Under the pieces are notes generated by a model. The model was given only the letters and a program-made list of their open reading frames with translations. It was not told the DNA's origin and did no database searches. Below are positions 25,033 to 35,027 of a stretch of DNA of 60,854 bases, piece after piece. The stretch is from Fredinandcohnia quinoae (lineage in GTDB: Bacteria > Bacillota > Bacilli > Bacillales > Bacillaceae_L): the NCBI RefSeq assembly GCF_022427965.1, contig NZ_JAKTTI010000027.1:1-60854 (forward strand), read 5' to 3'. Made by a program: the position numbers and the translations under genes. Position 1 is the first letter of the stretch, and every line of letters begins with the position of its first letter.

Positions 25033-26397
25033 TTATGCACCTGGAGGCATTCCGGCATCATCAAACCTTCGTTCCAGATTCACGAATTTATTATATTCCT
25101 TCACAAATGCTAATGAAACGGTGCCGACTGGGCCGTTACGTTGCTTTGCAATGATAATTTCAATAATATTTTTATTTTCACTTTCCTTATCGTAATAGTC
25201 ATCACGGTATAAGAAAGCGACGATATCAGCATCCTGCTCAATACTTCCTGATTCACGAATATCTGACATCATTGGTCGTTTGTCCTGTCTTTGCTCTACT
25301 CCACGAGAAAGCTGTGAAAGGGCGATTACAGGAACCTGTAATTCACGTGCTAATGCCTTTAATGAACGAGAGATTTCGGATACTTCCTGTTGACGGTTTT
25401 CTCCACCTCTCCCGCTGCCTTGGATCAACTGTAAATAATCGATTAAGATCATTCCAAGTCCTGCTTCCTGCTTAAGACGACGGCATTTCGAACGAATTTC
25501 ATTCACACGTATTCCTGGTGTATCATCGATATATATACCCGAATTAGACAAACTTCCCATCGCCATCGTAAGCTTTCCCCAATCCTCTGGCGTTAATGAA
25601 CCTGTCCGTAAATTTTGGGCATTAATATTTCCTTCCGCGCAAAGCATCCTCATTACAAGCTGCTCTGCACCCATCTCAAGGCTAAAAATCGCGACATTTT
25701 CATCAGTCTTTGTAGCAACATTTTGAGCAATATTAAGCGCAAAAGCCGTTTTACCAACAGACGGACGAGCAGCTACGATAATTAAGTCATTTCGTTGAAA
25801 GCCTGCTGTCATTCGGTCAAGCTCGGTAAACCCTGTTGGTATACCTGTAATATCACCAACTCGATTATGAAGGGTTTCAATATTATCATATGTTTGCACA
25901 AGTACATCTTTTATATTTTGGAAGGCACCCGCATTTTTCTTATTGGCAACCTCCATAATATTTTTTTCAGCTTCACCTAAAAGAGCTTCGACCTCATCTT
26001 CACGAGAATAACTATCAGAGGCAATTGAAGTTGCCGTACGTATTAACCGACGTAAGATCGACTTTTCTTCAATAATTCTTGCATAATATTCGATATTTGC
26101 TGCAGTAGGCACTGAATTTGCTAAGTCACTTAAGTAAGAGACTCCACCTATTTCTTCTAAAATTTTAATATCCGCTAACTCAGAAGTTACCGTTACTAAA
26201 TCAACTGGTTCACCTTTATCTGATAGGTCAAGCATCGCATTAAAAATCTTTTGATGTGCCGCTCGATAAAAGTCTTCTGGAATTAATAATTCAGAGGCTA
26301 ACGTTAAAGAACTAGGCTCTAAAAAAATAGCACCTAATACAGCTTGCTCTGCCTCGATATTTTGCGGAGGAATACGATCAGCAAAAACATCACTCAT
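25033..26397 (-). CDS. dnaC: Replicative DNA helicase DnaC (DnaB family)
   Basis: This hexameric 5'-3' helicase unwinds DNA at the fork. Starting at ATG 26397 (MSDVFADRIPPQNIEAEQ), behind GGAG, it has 454 residues, as in B. subtilis; the frame is open 26 codons further. The N-terminal primase-interacting domain (about 1-150) is followed by the RecA-like motor with Walker A A-R-P-S-V-G-K-T, Walker B (LILIDYLQLI) and the arginine finger region near the end. It follows rplI and gdpP, with a hairpin between rplI and dnaC. Confidence 0.96.
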   Translation of the reverse strand: MSDVFADRIPPQNIEAEQAVLGAIFLEPSSLTLASELLIPEDFYRAAHQKIFNAMLDLSDKGEPVDLVTVTSELADIKILEEIGGVSYLSDLANSVPTAANIEYYARIIEEKSILRRLIRTATSIASDSYSREDEVEALLGEAEKNIMEVANKKNAGAFQNIKDVLVQTYDNIETLHNRVGDITGIPTGFTELDRMTAGFQRNDLIIVAARPSVGKTAFALNIAQNVATKTDENVAIFSLEMGAEQLVMRMLCAEGNINAQNLRTGSLTPEDWGKLTMAMGSLSNSGIYIDDTPGIRVNEIRSKCRRLKQEAGLGMILIDYLQLIQGSGRGGENRQQEVSEISRSLKALARELQVPVIALSQLSRGVEQRQDKRPMMSDIRESGSIEQDADIVAFLYRDDYYDKESENKNIIEIIIAKQRNGPVGTVSLAFVKEYNKFVNLERRFDDAGMPPGA

Positions 26398-26483
26398 ATT
26401 TTCTCCACTCCCGTTTCGATAATCTATGACTCTATTATACTGTTTTTTAATATATTTCCAATCCATGAAATCCACGATAAGAA

Positions 26484-26520
26484 AAAATGTGATTTGCGCA
26501 TGAACACAAAATCACATTTT
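26484..26520 (-). terminator. Hairpin between rplI and dnaC
   Basis: AAAATGTGATTT pairs with AAATCACATTTT, followed by TTC on the minus strand. It ends about 45 bases past the rplI stop and could lower read-through into dnaC, which then needs its own promoter. Confidence 0.8.
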
Positions 26521-26563
26521 ACACTTTTAATTCTATCTGATTTACAATTTATTGCAATGGAAA

Positions 26564-27010
26564 TTACTGTTCCTTTACATGTACCTTCACAGTTGCCGTT
26601 ACTTCTTGATGTAATTTTATAGGGACATTGGTAAATCCTAATGCTCGAATTCCATCTGGCAAATCAAATTTACGTTTGTCAATTTTAATTTTATGTTTCT
26701 TTGCAAGTTCATCTGCAATTTGTTTGCTAGTAACAGAACCGAATAAACGGCCACCCTCACCCGATTTGGCTTGTAATTCAACCGTTAGCTTTTCAATCGT
26801 CTCTTTCAACTTCTTTGATTGTTCAAGCTCTTCTGCAGCTTCTTTTGATTCTTTATTTTTCTTTGCTTCTAGTGATTTTATATTACCTGGTGTTGCTTCA
26901 ATAGCAAGATTTTGTTTTAATAAAAAGTTATGTGCGTAACCGTCTGAAACATTTTTCACTTCACCTTTTTTACCTTTTCCTTTTACATCCTTTAAAAAGA
27001 TAACTTTCAT
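26564..27010 (-). CDS. rplI: 50S ribosomal protein L9
   Basis: This is a 148-residue two-domain ribosomal protein: an N-terminal domain with the conserved [20 protein letters not shown] run, a long connecting helix rich in K/E, and a C-terminal rRNA-binding domain. It binds 23S rRNA at the base of the L1 stalk. Its ATG overlaps the gdpP stop (ATGA). Confidence 0.97.
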   Translation of the reverse strand: MKVIFLKDVKGKGKKGEVKNVSDGYAHNFLLKQNLAIEATPGNIKSLEAKKNKESKEAAEELEQSKKLKETIEKLTVELQAKSGEGGRLFGSVTSKQIADELAKKHKIKIDKRKFDLPDGIRALGFTNVPIKLHQEVTATVKVHVKEQ

Positions 27011-28977
27011 TCTTTCCTACCTCCCAAATATTCATCAATTGCTTCGAGTAATTTATGCTCAGCTTCTTCTATTGTAACATTTTGCATCTGTGTTGCGGCA
27101 TTTGTCAAATGACCACCACCGCCTAAGCTTTCCATTATTAATTGTACGTTAATATCACCTAGTGATCTTGCACTAATTCCAACCTGTAAATCATGTCTTA
27201 CTGAAATAACAAAAGAAGCAACGACATTATTCATCGTTAAAAGTGTATCTGCTGCTTGAGCAATCATCACTTGATCAAAGGTTTCATCCTCGTATCCCTT
27301 CGAAATTGCAATCCCATTTTTATAAATAAAGGCTGATTCAATCAGTTTAGCACGCTTTTTAAATTGATCCATATTTTCCTTCAAGAACTTTTGAACAAGA
27401 ACCGTGTCCGCTCCTTGCGCTCGTAAATACGAAGCTGCATCGAAGGTTCTTGAGCCAGTTCTTAATGTAAAGCTCTTAGTATCCACAATAATTCCTGCTA
27501 AAAGAGCTGTCGCCTCAAGCATATCAATTTTGACCCGTTTCGGCTGATATTCTAGCAGCTCTGTTACTAATTCCGCCGTAGATGATGCATATGGCTCCAT
27601 GTATACTAATAATGGCGATTGAATGAACTCTTCTCCTCTTCGATGATGATCAATGACAACAACCTTATCAATCTTTGATACAAGTTTTTCTTCAATAACG
27701 AGAGAAGGTTTATGTGTATCAACCACAACTAGTAGAGTATTATTCGTTGCAATTTCTAGTGCTTCCTCAGGTGAAATAAAACGTTCCCACAGATCTGTGT
27801 TCTCCTTCACCTCATCAAGTAAACGCCCTACACCCATATCAATTTCATTCAAATTTAAGACAATATATCCCTCAACAGAATTCATTTGAGCGACCTTCAA
27901 TATCCCGATTGCTGCACCGATCGCATCCATATCGGGGTATTTATGCCCCATGATAATCACTTTATCGCTATCCGTTACAATTTCCTTAAGTGCATGAGAA
28001 ATAACACGAGCACGCACCCTTGTACGTTTTTCCATCGGATTTGTTTTTCCGCCATAAAACTTAATCTTTCCATTTGGCTGTTTAATCGCAACCTGGTCGC
28101 CCCCGCGGCCTAATGCCAGATCCAAGCTTGATTGAGCACCCACACCCAATTCTGGAAGTGTAGGAACACCTATCCCAACTCCAATACTTAACGTAAGTGG
28201 CACACTGCCCTTAGCTGTTTCTTCACGAACTTCATCCAAAATTGTAAACTTTGTCTTTTCTAATTGAGTTAAAATATTCTCGTTCAATACCGCAATAAAT
28301 CGTTCAGAGGATGTTCGTTTTAAAAACACACCATATTCAGTTGCCCACTTGTTCAGAATAGAAGTAACTTGGCTATTCAATGAGCTTTTTCTTTGATCGT
28401 CCATCCCTTGAGTAACTTCATCATAATTATCTAAATAAATAATACCTAAAACGGTTCTCTCTGCCTCATATAACTGTTCAATTTCAAGTTGCTCAGTCAC
28501 ATCAAAGAAGTATAATAGTCGTTCTTCTCTTTTAATGATAATTTTAAACTTTTGTTCGTGCAGTGAAATGGTCTCACTGTCTACTTCTTGCTTGATTAAT
28601 GGAACAATGGATTCGCCAATATCATACAGTGACCTACCTACAAGCGTGTCTGCATCAAAGCAGGTGGATAAATAAGGATTGGCCCATTCTACTTGATAGT
28701 CATCATTATAAAGTAGGATTCCAATTGGCATCTCCATTAATGCCTCTTCCCCTACCTTTTTCAGACGATAAGATAGTGTTGATATGTATTGCTCCATCTC
28801 TTGATTAAGATGGGATTCTGCTTGATACAAATAATAAACGATTAATCCAAGGAGCAGAAAACTTACTAACCCAATTACCCAATGGAAATAGGAAATAATT
28901 CCGATCAAAATTCCGGTTACAACAAGTAATGCATAAATGGGGTAGCGAAATAACTTTCTTTTATAAAAATCTGGCAT
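27007..28977 (-). CDS. gdpP: Cyclic-di-AMP phosphodiesterase GdpP (YybT)
   Basis: This is a 656-residue membrane enzyme that degrades c-di-AMP and so controls potassium, osmotic and cell-wall balance. Two membrane helices (about 12-50) are followed by a PAS-like domain (about 85-165) and a degenerate GGDEF domain (about 172-300, reading S-S-E-R-F where GGDEF is expected). The DHH/DHHA1 phosphodiesterase has H345-x-x-x-D349-x-D351, D420 and D443-H-H445, and a C-terminal GGGGH motif. It is first in the gdpP-rplI-dnaC order common in bacilli. Confidence 0.96.
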   Translation of the reverse strand: MPDFYKRKLFRYPIYALLVVTGILIGIISYFHWVIGLVSFLLLGLIVYYLYQAESHLNQEMEQYISTLSYRLKKVGEEALMEMPIGILLYNDDYQVEWANPYLSTCFDADTLVGRSLYDIGESIVPLIKQEVDSETISLHEQKFKIIIKREERLLYFFDVTEQLEIEQLYEAERTVLGIIYLDNYDEVTQGMDDQRKSSLNSQVTSILNKWATEYGVFLKRTSSERFIAVLNENILTQLEKTKFTILDEVREETAKGSVPLTLSIGVGIGVPTLPELGVGAQSSLDLALGRGGDQVAIKQPNGKIKFYGGKTNPMEKRTRVRARVISHALKEIVTDSDKVIIMGHKYPDMDAIGAAIGILKVAQMNSVEGYIVLNLNEIDMGVGRLLDEVKENTDLWERFISPEEALEIATNNTLLVVVDTHKPSLVIEEKLVSKIDKVVVIDHHRRGEEFIQSPLLVYMEPYASSTAELVTELLEYQPKRVKIDMLEATALLAGIIVDTKSFTLRTGSRTFDAASYLRAQGADTVLVQKFLKENMDQFKKRAKLIESAFIYKNGIAISKGYEDETFDQVMIAQAADTLLTMNNVVASFVISVRHDLQVGISARSLGDINVQLIMESLGGGGHLTNAATQMQNVTIEEAEHKLLEAIDEYLGGRKE

Positions 28978-29130
28978 ACATTTTTCAGCTCCTAAAGCTT
29001 TGTTTTATTTCTCTACTACTCCTATTTTATAGAGATACTGATATTCATTCAACCTTTTGGCAAAATAAGAACATATTAGTTTTCATTTATTCTATTATCA
29101 GTTATGATGATATAGAATAAGTAAACGTAA

Positions 29131-29216
29131 CCACTAGGGGAGCAAAATGCTGAGAGTGAACGATTATCGTTCTGACCCTTTGAACCTGTTAGTTAATACT
29201 AGCGTAGGGATTGTGG
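29131..29216 (+). ncRNA. TPP (thiamine pyrophosphate) riboswitch
   Basis: The THI-box elements are all present in order: CTAGGGGAGC, GCTGAGAG, ACCCTTTGAACCTG and AATACTAGCGTAGGGA. It precedes thiT. Confidence 0.95.
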
Positions 29217-29243
29217 AAAATGAGGACATAAATTAAAACTGTT

Positions 29244-29291
29244 CTCCTATGCGGTTCGTTTTTTATCAAACACTTCATAGGGGGTTTTTTT
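29244..29291 (+). promoter_or_regulatory. Expression platform of the TPP riboswitch
   Basis: CTCCTATG pairs with CATAGGGG (eight pairs, one G-U), followed by seven T and then the thiT ATG. The same GGGG is the only ribosome site for thiT. The hairpin could therefore end transcription and hide the ribosome site at once. Confidence 0.7.
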
Positions 29292-29864
29292 ATGCGTAAT
29301 TTTAGATTACAAGCAATGATTGAGGCGGCGATTTTTGGTGCATTGGCGCTTATACTGGATATGTTTGTTCCATCCATAAAGCTTTCACCGGCCATTTCTA
29401 TATCTTTTGCGATGGTACCCATTTTTATTGTTGCTTTTCGATGGGGGTTTAAAATTAGTTTTCTTTCAGGTCTGATATGGGGATTATTGCAATTAATTTT
29501 TGACCCTTGGATTGTACATCCTGTGCAAGCCATTATGGAATACGTTATAGCCTTCCCATTTATTGCATTTGCTGGATTATTTAGTTCAATCATTCAAAGA
29601 CAATTAAAAGATAATAAAAAGATTAATGCACTTATTTTCATCGTCTTTGCAATCTTTGTTGGTAGTCTCACACGCTATTTCTGGCACTTTTTATCTGGAT
29701 TTATCTTTATTGAATATTTTGCTCCAGAGGTATTAAATCCTGTTTGGTATTCATTCATAGGTAATGGAACAAGTATGCTTGGAGCATTTATAAGTTGTTC
29801 AATCGTTATGATTTTATTAATTTTAGCGTCACCACGTTTCTTCATTCTAAAAAAAGATTACTAA
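29292..29864 (+). CDS. thiT: Thiamine transporter ThiT (ECF substrate-binding component)
   Basis: This is a 190-residue integral membrane protein with six hydrophobic helices, the S-component of an energy-coupling-factor transporter. The family signature is visible in WGFKISFLSGLIWGLLQ and in the C-terminal tryptophan/glutamate pocket (about 126-150, FWHFLSGFIFI). It binds thiamine and works with the shared EcfAAT module, encoded elsewhere. It sits alone under a TPP riboswitch and is followed by a terminator. Confidence 0.93.
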   Translation: MRNFRLQAMIEAAIFGALALILDMFVPSIKLSPAISISFAMVPIFIVAFRWGFKISFLSGLIWGLLQLIFDPWIVHPVQAIMEYVIAFPFIAFAGLFSSIIQRQLKDNKKINALIFIVFAIFVGSLTRYFWHFLSGFIFIEYFAPEVLNPVWYSFIGNGTSMLGAFISCSIVMILLILASPRFFILKKDY

Positions 29865-29872
29865 ATACATGT

Positions 29873-29903
29873 AGAGGCTCCGTTTTTCGGAGCCTCTTTT
29901 TAA
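29873..29903 (+). terminator. thiT terminator
   Basis: AGAGGCTCCG pairs with CGGAGCCTCT around five T, followed by five T. Confidence 0.92.
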
Positions 29904-29954
29904 ATAAAAAAAATGATAATCAAACACATTATAAGTAGTTCAAACGATTTGCTA

Positions 29955-31106
29955 TTAAGGATGATGGACATCCCTTACTATTCCAAATAAAAGCCATTCC
30001 CCCTCATATTCTCGGAAAACAAATCGGAGAGCCTGCCAATCATATTCCTCTTCAGATGCTTCAGAATAGTATTCTACATATATGGCATCTGGGAATTTAG
30101 TAGAAATGGTATTTATAACACCTCCACTCTCCACAGAGGAACTATCGAATGTCACAGTATTGTAGTCTATTTCATTTTGATAAATATTTTTAAAAAGATA
30201 TCCATCTACAAATTCATCCTTTGTTCGAATGATCTTTCTTCCTGAATGATCCGCCCCCCATACAATTTCCTGTTGGTCATCTACTATAAGTTCTTCCTTG
30301 CTGAGGATTACTTCATTCGAATTAGTACCCAGGTCAGCAAAAAGGGAAAACACGATCCCTTCTGGATGAGCCATATCGGAAATCTCTTTCCAATTATGAT
30401 TTTCTAATGAAGAAAATATTGATTCACTCTTTTCCATAAGTGCATTCTTCTGTTCCATCTTTAGAAATTCTGGATTTCCCCTGAGCTCTGGGCCAGGATA
30501 TGTCAGGTACAAATAAAGATCCTGGTTAGGAACGTTCGTTGTTGCTTTTATTATTTGAACCGTCTCCTCCGAGTAAATAAACCGGTCATCGCTTGAAGAA
30601 CCAAATTTAAACCCCTCATAATTAGCAAATAATTGATCAAAATACTTTTTATCTACTTTCATTAATAATATGTGGTTTACCTTATCCTTAATGATATAAA
30701 ACCTTGCAACTCCATCATATTCCATGACAAAGTCTGCCCCACTGCCATCCTCTTGTTCGATTAAATATTTTCCACCTAATCGCTCTATTACCTTTTCCTT
30801 TGAGTCGCCTAAAGTAATTCCATGGAGATATAGATGACCTTGTTTATTAGAAAATGTAGGTTTTAATAAATCTGAATGCATTTCTGTTGGGGACTGTTCT
30901 TTGGATGTAATTTGTTTGTTTTTAATCGATATTTCATTGAGGACAAGAAACATTGTGCACACTGTGAGAATGGTAGATAACAAGACATAACGCAATTTGT
31001 GCTTTCGCGTTCTTGATGTATTTTCAAGCTCTTGCAGTACATTTTTCATCACACGTTGTTTACTCTTGGTTACATTTTTTAATTCAGGAAAAATATTATG
31101 ATTCAT
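29955..31106 (-). CDS. Membrane anti-sigma-factor-like protein
   Basis: This is a 383-residue protein with a basic N-terminal cytoplasmic part (about 1-38), one membrane helix (about 40-58) and a large outside region with no domain I can name. It starts inside the end of the ECF sigma gene (11-base overlap), the standard arrangement for an anti-sigma factor that holds its sigma at the membrane until an envelope signal arrives. No zinc-binding HxxxCxxC motif is seen, so it is not a ZAS-type anti-sigma. Confidence 0.7.
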   Translation of the reverse strand: MNHNIFPELKNVTKSKQRVMKNVLQELENTSRTRKHKLRYVLLSTILTVCTMFLVLNEISIKNKQITSKEQSPTEMHSDLLKPTFSNKQGHLYLHGITLGDSKEKVIERLGGKYLIEQEDGSGADFVMEYDGVARFYIIKDKVNHILLMKVDKKYFDQLFANYEGFKFGSSSDDRFIYSEETVQIIKATTNVPNQDLYLYLTYPGPELRGNPEFLKMEQKNALMEKSESIFSSLENHNWKEISDMAHPEGIVFSLFADLGTNSNEVILSKEELIVDDQQEIVWGADHSGRKIIRTKDEFVDGYLFKNIYQNEIDYNTVTFDSSSVESGGVINTISTKFPDAIYVEYYSEASEEEYDWQALRFVFREYEGEWLLFGIVRDVHHP

Positions 31107-31617
31107 TAAGAAGCACCTCCCATTGTACTCCGTTCAATCGATTTCTTAATAGTTCTCTTCCACGGCTTAACCTGGTTTTTACTGTGCTTTCGGGTAGGGA
31201 TAGAAGGTCTGCAATTTCAAGAATTGTCATTTCATTATAGTAATAATGAATAAGAATTTCTCGCTGTTTTAAGGGCAATTCGAGGATGGCATCCCCGACA
31301 ATTGTTTGCTCATCTTTTCGAACCAACTCATCTGGAACCCTTTTTCCGGCATGTGGAAAGAACTTGTTTTGAATGTGAATCTTTTTATAGGCCCAGCTTT
31401 TCAAATAATCTTTGCTTTTGTTCATTGTCATTTTTGTGAGGAAGGCCTTGATCTCACCACGTTCTTCGTAATTTTCCTGATATCGATAAAACTTTATGAA
31501 TACTTCCTGTACAATGTCTTCTGCAGCTTGAAGATCCTTCACATAACCATACGCGATCCGAATTAGGTGCTCTGTATATTGAAACATTAATTCTTCAATG
31601 TCGGGAATAGTAAACAA
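31096..31617 (-). CDS. ECF RNA polymerase sigma factor
   Basis: This is a 173-residue sigma-70-family factor with region 2 (about 10-75, AAEDIVQEVFIKFYRY) and region 4 (about 115-165, LPLKQREILIHYYYNEMTIL then SLPESTVKTRLSRGRELL). I start it at TTG 31617, which has GGAG eight bases upstream; the open frame extends 29 codons further without a ribosome site. It is paired with a membrane anti-sigma gene, so it probably responds to envelope stress. Its target promoters are unknown. Confidence 0.9.
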   Translation of the reverse strand: MFTIPDIEELMFQYTEHLIRIAYGYVKDLQAAEDIVQEVFIKFYRYQENYEERGEIKAFLTKMTMNKSKDYLKSWAYKKIHIQNKFFPHAGKRVPDELVRKDEQTIVGDAILELPLKQREILIHYYYNEMTILEIADLLSLPESTVKTRLSRGRELLRNRLNGVQWEVLLNES

Positions 31618-31789
31618 GGCGACAACTCCTTTCTTTATATACTTAACGATTCTCAGATCATTAAAGTTTGGAATTACTACATAATTAATACAATTCAAAT
31701 TCACGTAAAAAAATACTCAGTCCATTAAAGCACTGAGCACTATTACTAAATATCAAAATAAAGTTACCCATTTTGTATAAGTGAACTTT

Positions 31790-32152
31790 TTACATAGAAT
31801 CCCCTAGAATATATTCACGGGTCAACTGAAGCATCTGCTCTTGCATTTCCTCGTCAATCTTTTTTCTATCCATTGTAATATGCATAAAATTCATTAGCTT
31901 GAGTTCCAACAGTCGTTATGCTATTTTTAGTTTCATCATAATGATAATAAGTATCTTCTCCTCATCAACAGTGAAAGGTAACTGTTTGGAATCAATTTTA
32001 TTTTTAGCCTTTTTAACCTCTTAAATTTATAATATTAACCGCTTTCATCAATTCGTAATCATTTATACTCAATACATATTCTATATACACTTGAAAATAC
32101 CCTGCATGATCTTCATACTCATTCGTGAGACCCCCACTTAGTTCAAAAAAAC
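31790..32152 (-). pseudogene. Decayed gene broken by several frameshifts
   Basis: On the minus strand three frames give protein-like sequence in turn: LTNEYEDHAGYFQVYIEYVL onward to NIINLRG; then KKAKNKIDSKQLPFTVDEE; then DTYYHYDETKNSITTVGTQA to NEFYAYYNG; and finally DRKKIDEEMQEQMLQLTREY to a stop at 31790. Each shift comes at the end of the previous stretch. The joined product would be about 115 residues. I do not recognise the family. Confidence 0.6.
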
Positions 32153-32160
32153 TGCATAAA

Positions 32161-32194
32161 AAAAGCACAATAAGGAAGTCCCTATTGTGCTTTT
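32161..32194 (-). terminator. rpsF-ssbA-rpsR terminator
   Basis: AAAAGCACAATA pairs with TATTGTGCTTTT, then TTTTATGC on the minus strand. It lies eight bases past rpsR. Confidence 0.9.
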
Positions 32195-32201
32195 ACTTAT
32201 A

Positions 32202-32456
<255 letters not shown>

Positions 32457-32486
32457 TCATATATAAATTTCACAAACATTTACGAT

Positions 32487-33032
32487 TTAGAATGGAAGAT
32501 CATCATCTGAAATGTCAATTGGTTGTCCATCATTTGCAAATGGATCCTCATCTACTCTCGTAAAGCCTTGGTTATTGTTATTATTTCGTTGTTGTTGGTT
32601 CTGATTTTGTCCATATGGTGAAGGAGAAGGAGCATAGCCACCTTGGCCCTGGTTCCCACTAAATCCTCCGCCGTAGTTCCCACCACCGCTGCTACGTTGC
32701 TGATCATTTGCATTTCTAGGTTCAAGGAATTGAACACTTTCTGCTACAACCTCAGTCACATATACACGTTTACCATCTTGGCCATCATAATTTCTTGTTT
32801 GAATTCGACCATCAACACCCGCTAAGCTGCCCTTCTTTAAGAAATTCGCAACATTTTCAGCCGGTCGACGCCAAATCACACAGTTAATGAAGTCAGCTTC
32901 TCGATCACCTTGCTGATTTGTGAATGTACGATTAACAGCTAATGTAAAGGTTGCTACTGCGACACCACTTGGCGTATAACGTAATTCAGGATCCTTCGTA
33001 AGTCTTCCTACGAGAACTACGCGATTCATCAT
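32487..33032 (-). CDS. ssbA: Single-stranded DNA-binding protein SsbA
   Basis: This is a 181-residue protein: an OB fold (about 1-105, [20 protein letters not shown]), a Gly/Asn/Gln-rich linker (about 110-160) and the acidic tip D-D-D-L-P-F that recruits partner proteins. It coats single-stranded DNA at forks. I start it at ATG 33032; a GTG three codons earlier overlaps the ribosome site. Encoded between the two ribosomal genes, as in other bacilli. Confidence 0.96.
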   Translation of the reverse strand: MMNRVVLVGRLTKDPELRYTPSGVAVATFTLAVNRTFTNQQGDREADFINCVIWRRPAENVANFLKKGSLAGVDGRIQTRNYDGQDGKRVYVTEVVAESVQFLEPRNANDQQRSSGGGNYGGGFSGNQGQGGYAPSPSPYGQNQNQQQRNNNNNQGFTRVDEDPFANDGQPIDISDDDLPF

Positions 33033-33068
33033 CAGAACCACCCCTTTTCGTTCTATATATCAAAAAAC

Positions 33069-33356
33069 CTATTCTTCTTCTCTAATTACAATATGACGGA
33101 TAATGTCTTCACTGATTTTTGCTAGACGATCGAATTCGCTAACAGCTTCAGCATTTGACATTACGTTAAGAAGCATGTAATAACCGTCGCGGAAATCATT
33201 GATTTCATAAGCAAGACGACGCTTACCCCATTCTTTTACGTTTGTAATCTCCGCACCATTGTCTGTTAAAACGCCATTAAAACGCTCAACTAAAGCTTTT
33301 TTAGCTTCATCATCAATGTTTGGACGGATGATATACATAATTTCGTATTTTCTCAT
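33069..33356 (-). CDS. rpsF: 30S ribosomal protein S6
   Basis: This is a 95-residue ribosomal protein ([31 protein letters not shown]). It forms a heterodimer with S18. The ATG at 33356 has AAGGAGG eight bases upstream. An S6:S18-responsive leader precedes it. Confidence 0.96.
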   Translation of the reverse strand: MRKYEIMYIIRPNIDDEAKKALVERFNGVLTDNGAEITNVKEWGKRRLAYEINDFRDGYYMLLNVMSNAEAVSEFDRLAKISEDIIRHIVIREEE

Positions 33357-33362
33357 CACGTT

Positions 33363-33409
33363 CACCTCCTTTTGGACTAACGGCTCTTTTCATTAAAAGA
33401 GCAAGGAGC
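33363..33409 (-). promoter_or_regulatory. S6:S18 ribosomal protein leader (rpsF leader)
   Basis: On the minus strand CTCCTT pairs with AAGGAG, closing a structure with the inner stem GCTCTTTT-aatg-AAAAGAGC followed by CCGTTAG. This matches the known S6:S18 leader, in which an unpaired CCG is recognised by the S6-S18 complex. The closing stem includes the rpsF ribosome site, so binding would block translation. Confidence 0.75.
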
Positions 33410-33437
33410 AATTTATTTCAATTACTCACAGAAAAAA

Positions 33438-33466
33438 ATTATACCACAACACCTAGTGATACGCAA
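33438..33466 (-). promoter_or_regulatory. Sigma-A promoter of rpsF-ssbA-rpsR
   Basis: TTGCGT and a perfect TATAAT are separated by 17 bases on the minus strand, about 30 bases upstream of the leader. Confidence 0.75.
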
Positions 33467-33608
33467 GATTATTAAATAGAACCGCTGTTTCCTCATATCA
33501 ACCTAATATACAATCGGAACCCATTACTTCACTGTGCTTGTTATTCGTACCTCATAAAGGATTGTTCAAGTAAATATGAAATACATCCTTTTTTCACACA
33601 TAAAATAA

Positions 33609-33643
33609 AGACCATAGTTCGCATTTTTTACGCGCTATGGTCT
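33609..33643 (-). terminator. ychF terminator
   Basis: AGACCATAG pairs with CTATGGTCT around a 17-base loop with an inner GCG/CGC stem, followed by TTATTTT on the minus strand. Confidence 0.75.
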
Positions 33644-33659
33644 GGTAAATTAATTTATT

Positions 33660-34760
33660 TTACACATTAAATCGGAAATGAATAACATCCCCATCTTGAA
33701 CAACATAGTCTTTTCCTTCAAGTCTTACCTTACCTGCTTCACGAGCAGCTCCCATCGAGCCACCTGCAAGTAAGTCATCATATGAAACTGTTTCCGCACG
33801 AATAAATCCTCTCTCAAAATCAGAATGAATAATCCCTGCACATTGAGGAGCTTTCATTCCCTTTCTGAATGTCCACGCACGTACCTCTTGAACACCTGCT
33901 GTAAAATAAGTTGCTAATCCTAATAAGTGATATGCTGTACGAATCAATTGGTCCAATCCTGATTCCTTAATGCCAAGCTCTTCTAAGAACATTTCCTTTT
34001 CTTCGCCTTCAAGCTCAACAATTTCAGATTCAATTTTGGCACAAACGACAATAACTTCAGCATTATCCTTCTCTGCATATTCCTTAACTTGCCCGACATA
34101 TTCATTTGATGAAGGATCTGCTACATCATCTTCCCCAACATTGGCAACATATAATACTTGTTTGCTTGTTAAAAGATGTAATCCTTTTACCACTTTGAGC
34201 TCTTCATCCGTAAACTCAATCGCTCGTACTGGCATTTCTTTTTCCAATGCATCCTTTACTTTTACAAGCACTTCATGTTCTGCTAATGCATCCTTGTCCT
34301 TTTGTTTTGCTAGTTTCGCAACACGATCAACTCGCTTATCAATCGACTCTAAGTCTGCAAGGATAAGCTCTAAGTTAATTGTTTCAATATCTGAAATCGG
34401 GTCAACCTTACCTGACACATGGGTAATGTTATCATCTGCAAAGCAGCGTACCACGTGACATATTGCATCAACCTGACGGATATGTGATAAGAACTTATTT
34501 CCTAATCCTTCACCTTTACTTGCCCCTTTTACAATCCCTGCAATATCAGTAAATTCAAAAGTGGTAGGTACTGTTTTTTTAGGTTTAACTAACTCAGTCA
34601 ATTTATTTAATCGAATATCAGGAACTTCAACAATTCCTACGTTCGGATCAATTGTACAAAATGGATAGTTCGCTGACTCTGCCCCTGCTTGTGTAATTGC
34701 ATTAAAAAGTGTTGATTTCCCAACGTTTGGAAGACCAACAATACCTGCCGTTAACGCCAT
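33660..34760 (-). CDS. ychF: Redox-regulated ATPase YchF (Obg family)
   Basis: This is a 366-residue P-loop protein. G-L-P-N-V-G-K-S-T (residues 8-16) is the nucleotide loop, a coiled-coil region lies at about 125-200, and a TGS-like C-terminal domain ends in VQDGDVIHFRFNV. YchF prefers ATP over GTP because the NKxD motif is altered (here NVGED) and binds the ribosome. Monocistronic with its own terminator. The 34761-35027 gap upstream holds only a weak ATACGAC/GTCGTAT inverted repeat. Confidence 0.96.
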   Translation of the reverse strand: MALTAGIVGLPNVGKSTLFNAITQAGAESANYPFCTIDPNVGIVEVPDIRLNKLTELVKPKKTVPTTFEFTDIAGIVKGASKGEGLGNKFLSHIRQVDAICHVVRCFADDNITHVSGKVDPISDIETINLELILADLESIDKRVDRVAKLAKQKDKDALAEHEVLVKVKDALEKEMPVRAIEFTDEELKVVKGLHLLTSKQVLYVANVGEDDVADPSSNEYVGQVKEYAEKDNAEVIVVCAKIESEIVELEGEEKEMFLEELGIKESGLDQLIRTAYHLLGLATYFTAGVQEVRAWTFRKGMKAPQCAGIIHSDFERGFIRAETVSYDDLLAGGSMGAAREAGKVRLEGKDYVVQDGDVIHFRFNV

Positions 34761-35027
34761 TTATATTCCACTCCTCTACTTTTTCCGTAAGGCACTTTTC
34801 TCAAACTTTATTGCTTTTTAAGATGAAAAAATTTTGTTTAGGTAATTTATTCATATGAATTGCTGGCAATGACGAGAAAAGAGCTTGCGAATTTAATTTC
34901 AACGTTTATCATAGTGTTTCGCACGTTACGAAAACAGCCTTCCGTAAACAAAATAGCCTTCCACAATTATAGAGATTATACGACAAAAATACAAGTCGTA
35001 TCATTATTGAAACGACCTGTAGAAAGT

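Noticed and set aside
34916..35000. GCACGTTA at 34920 as an outlying unit of the 20-bp array, and ATACGAC/GTCGTAT as a terminator
   Set aside because: A single eight-base match is expected by chance, and the hairpin lacks a T-run.
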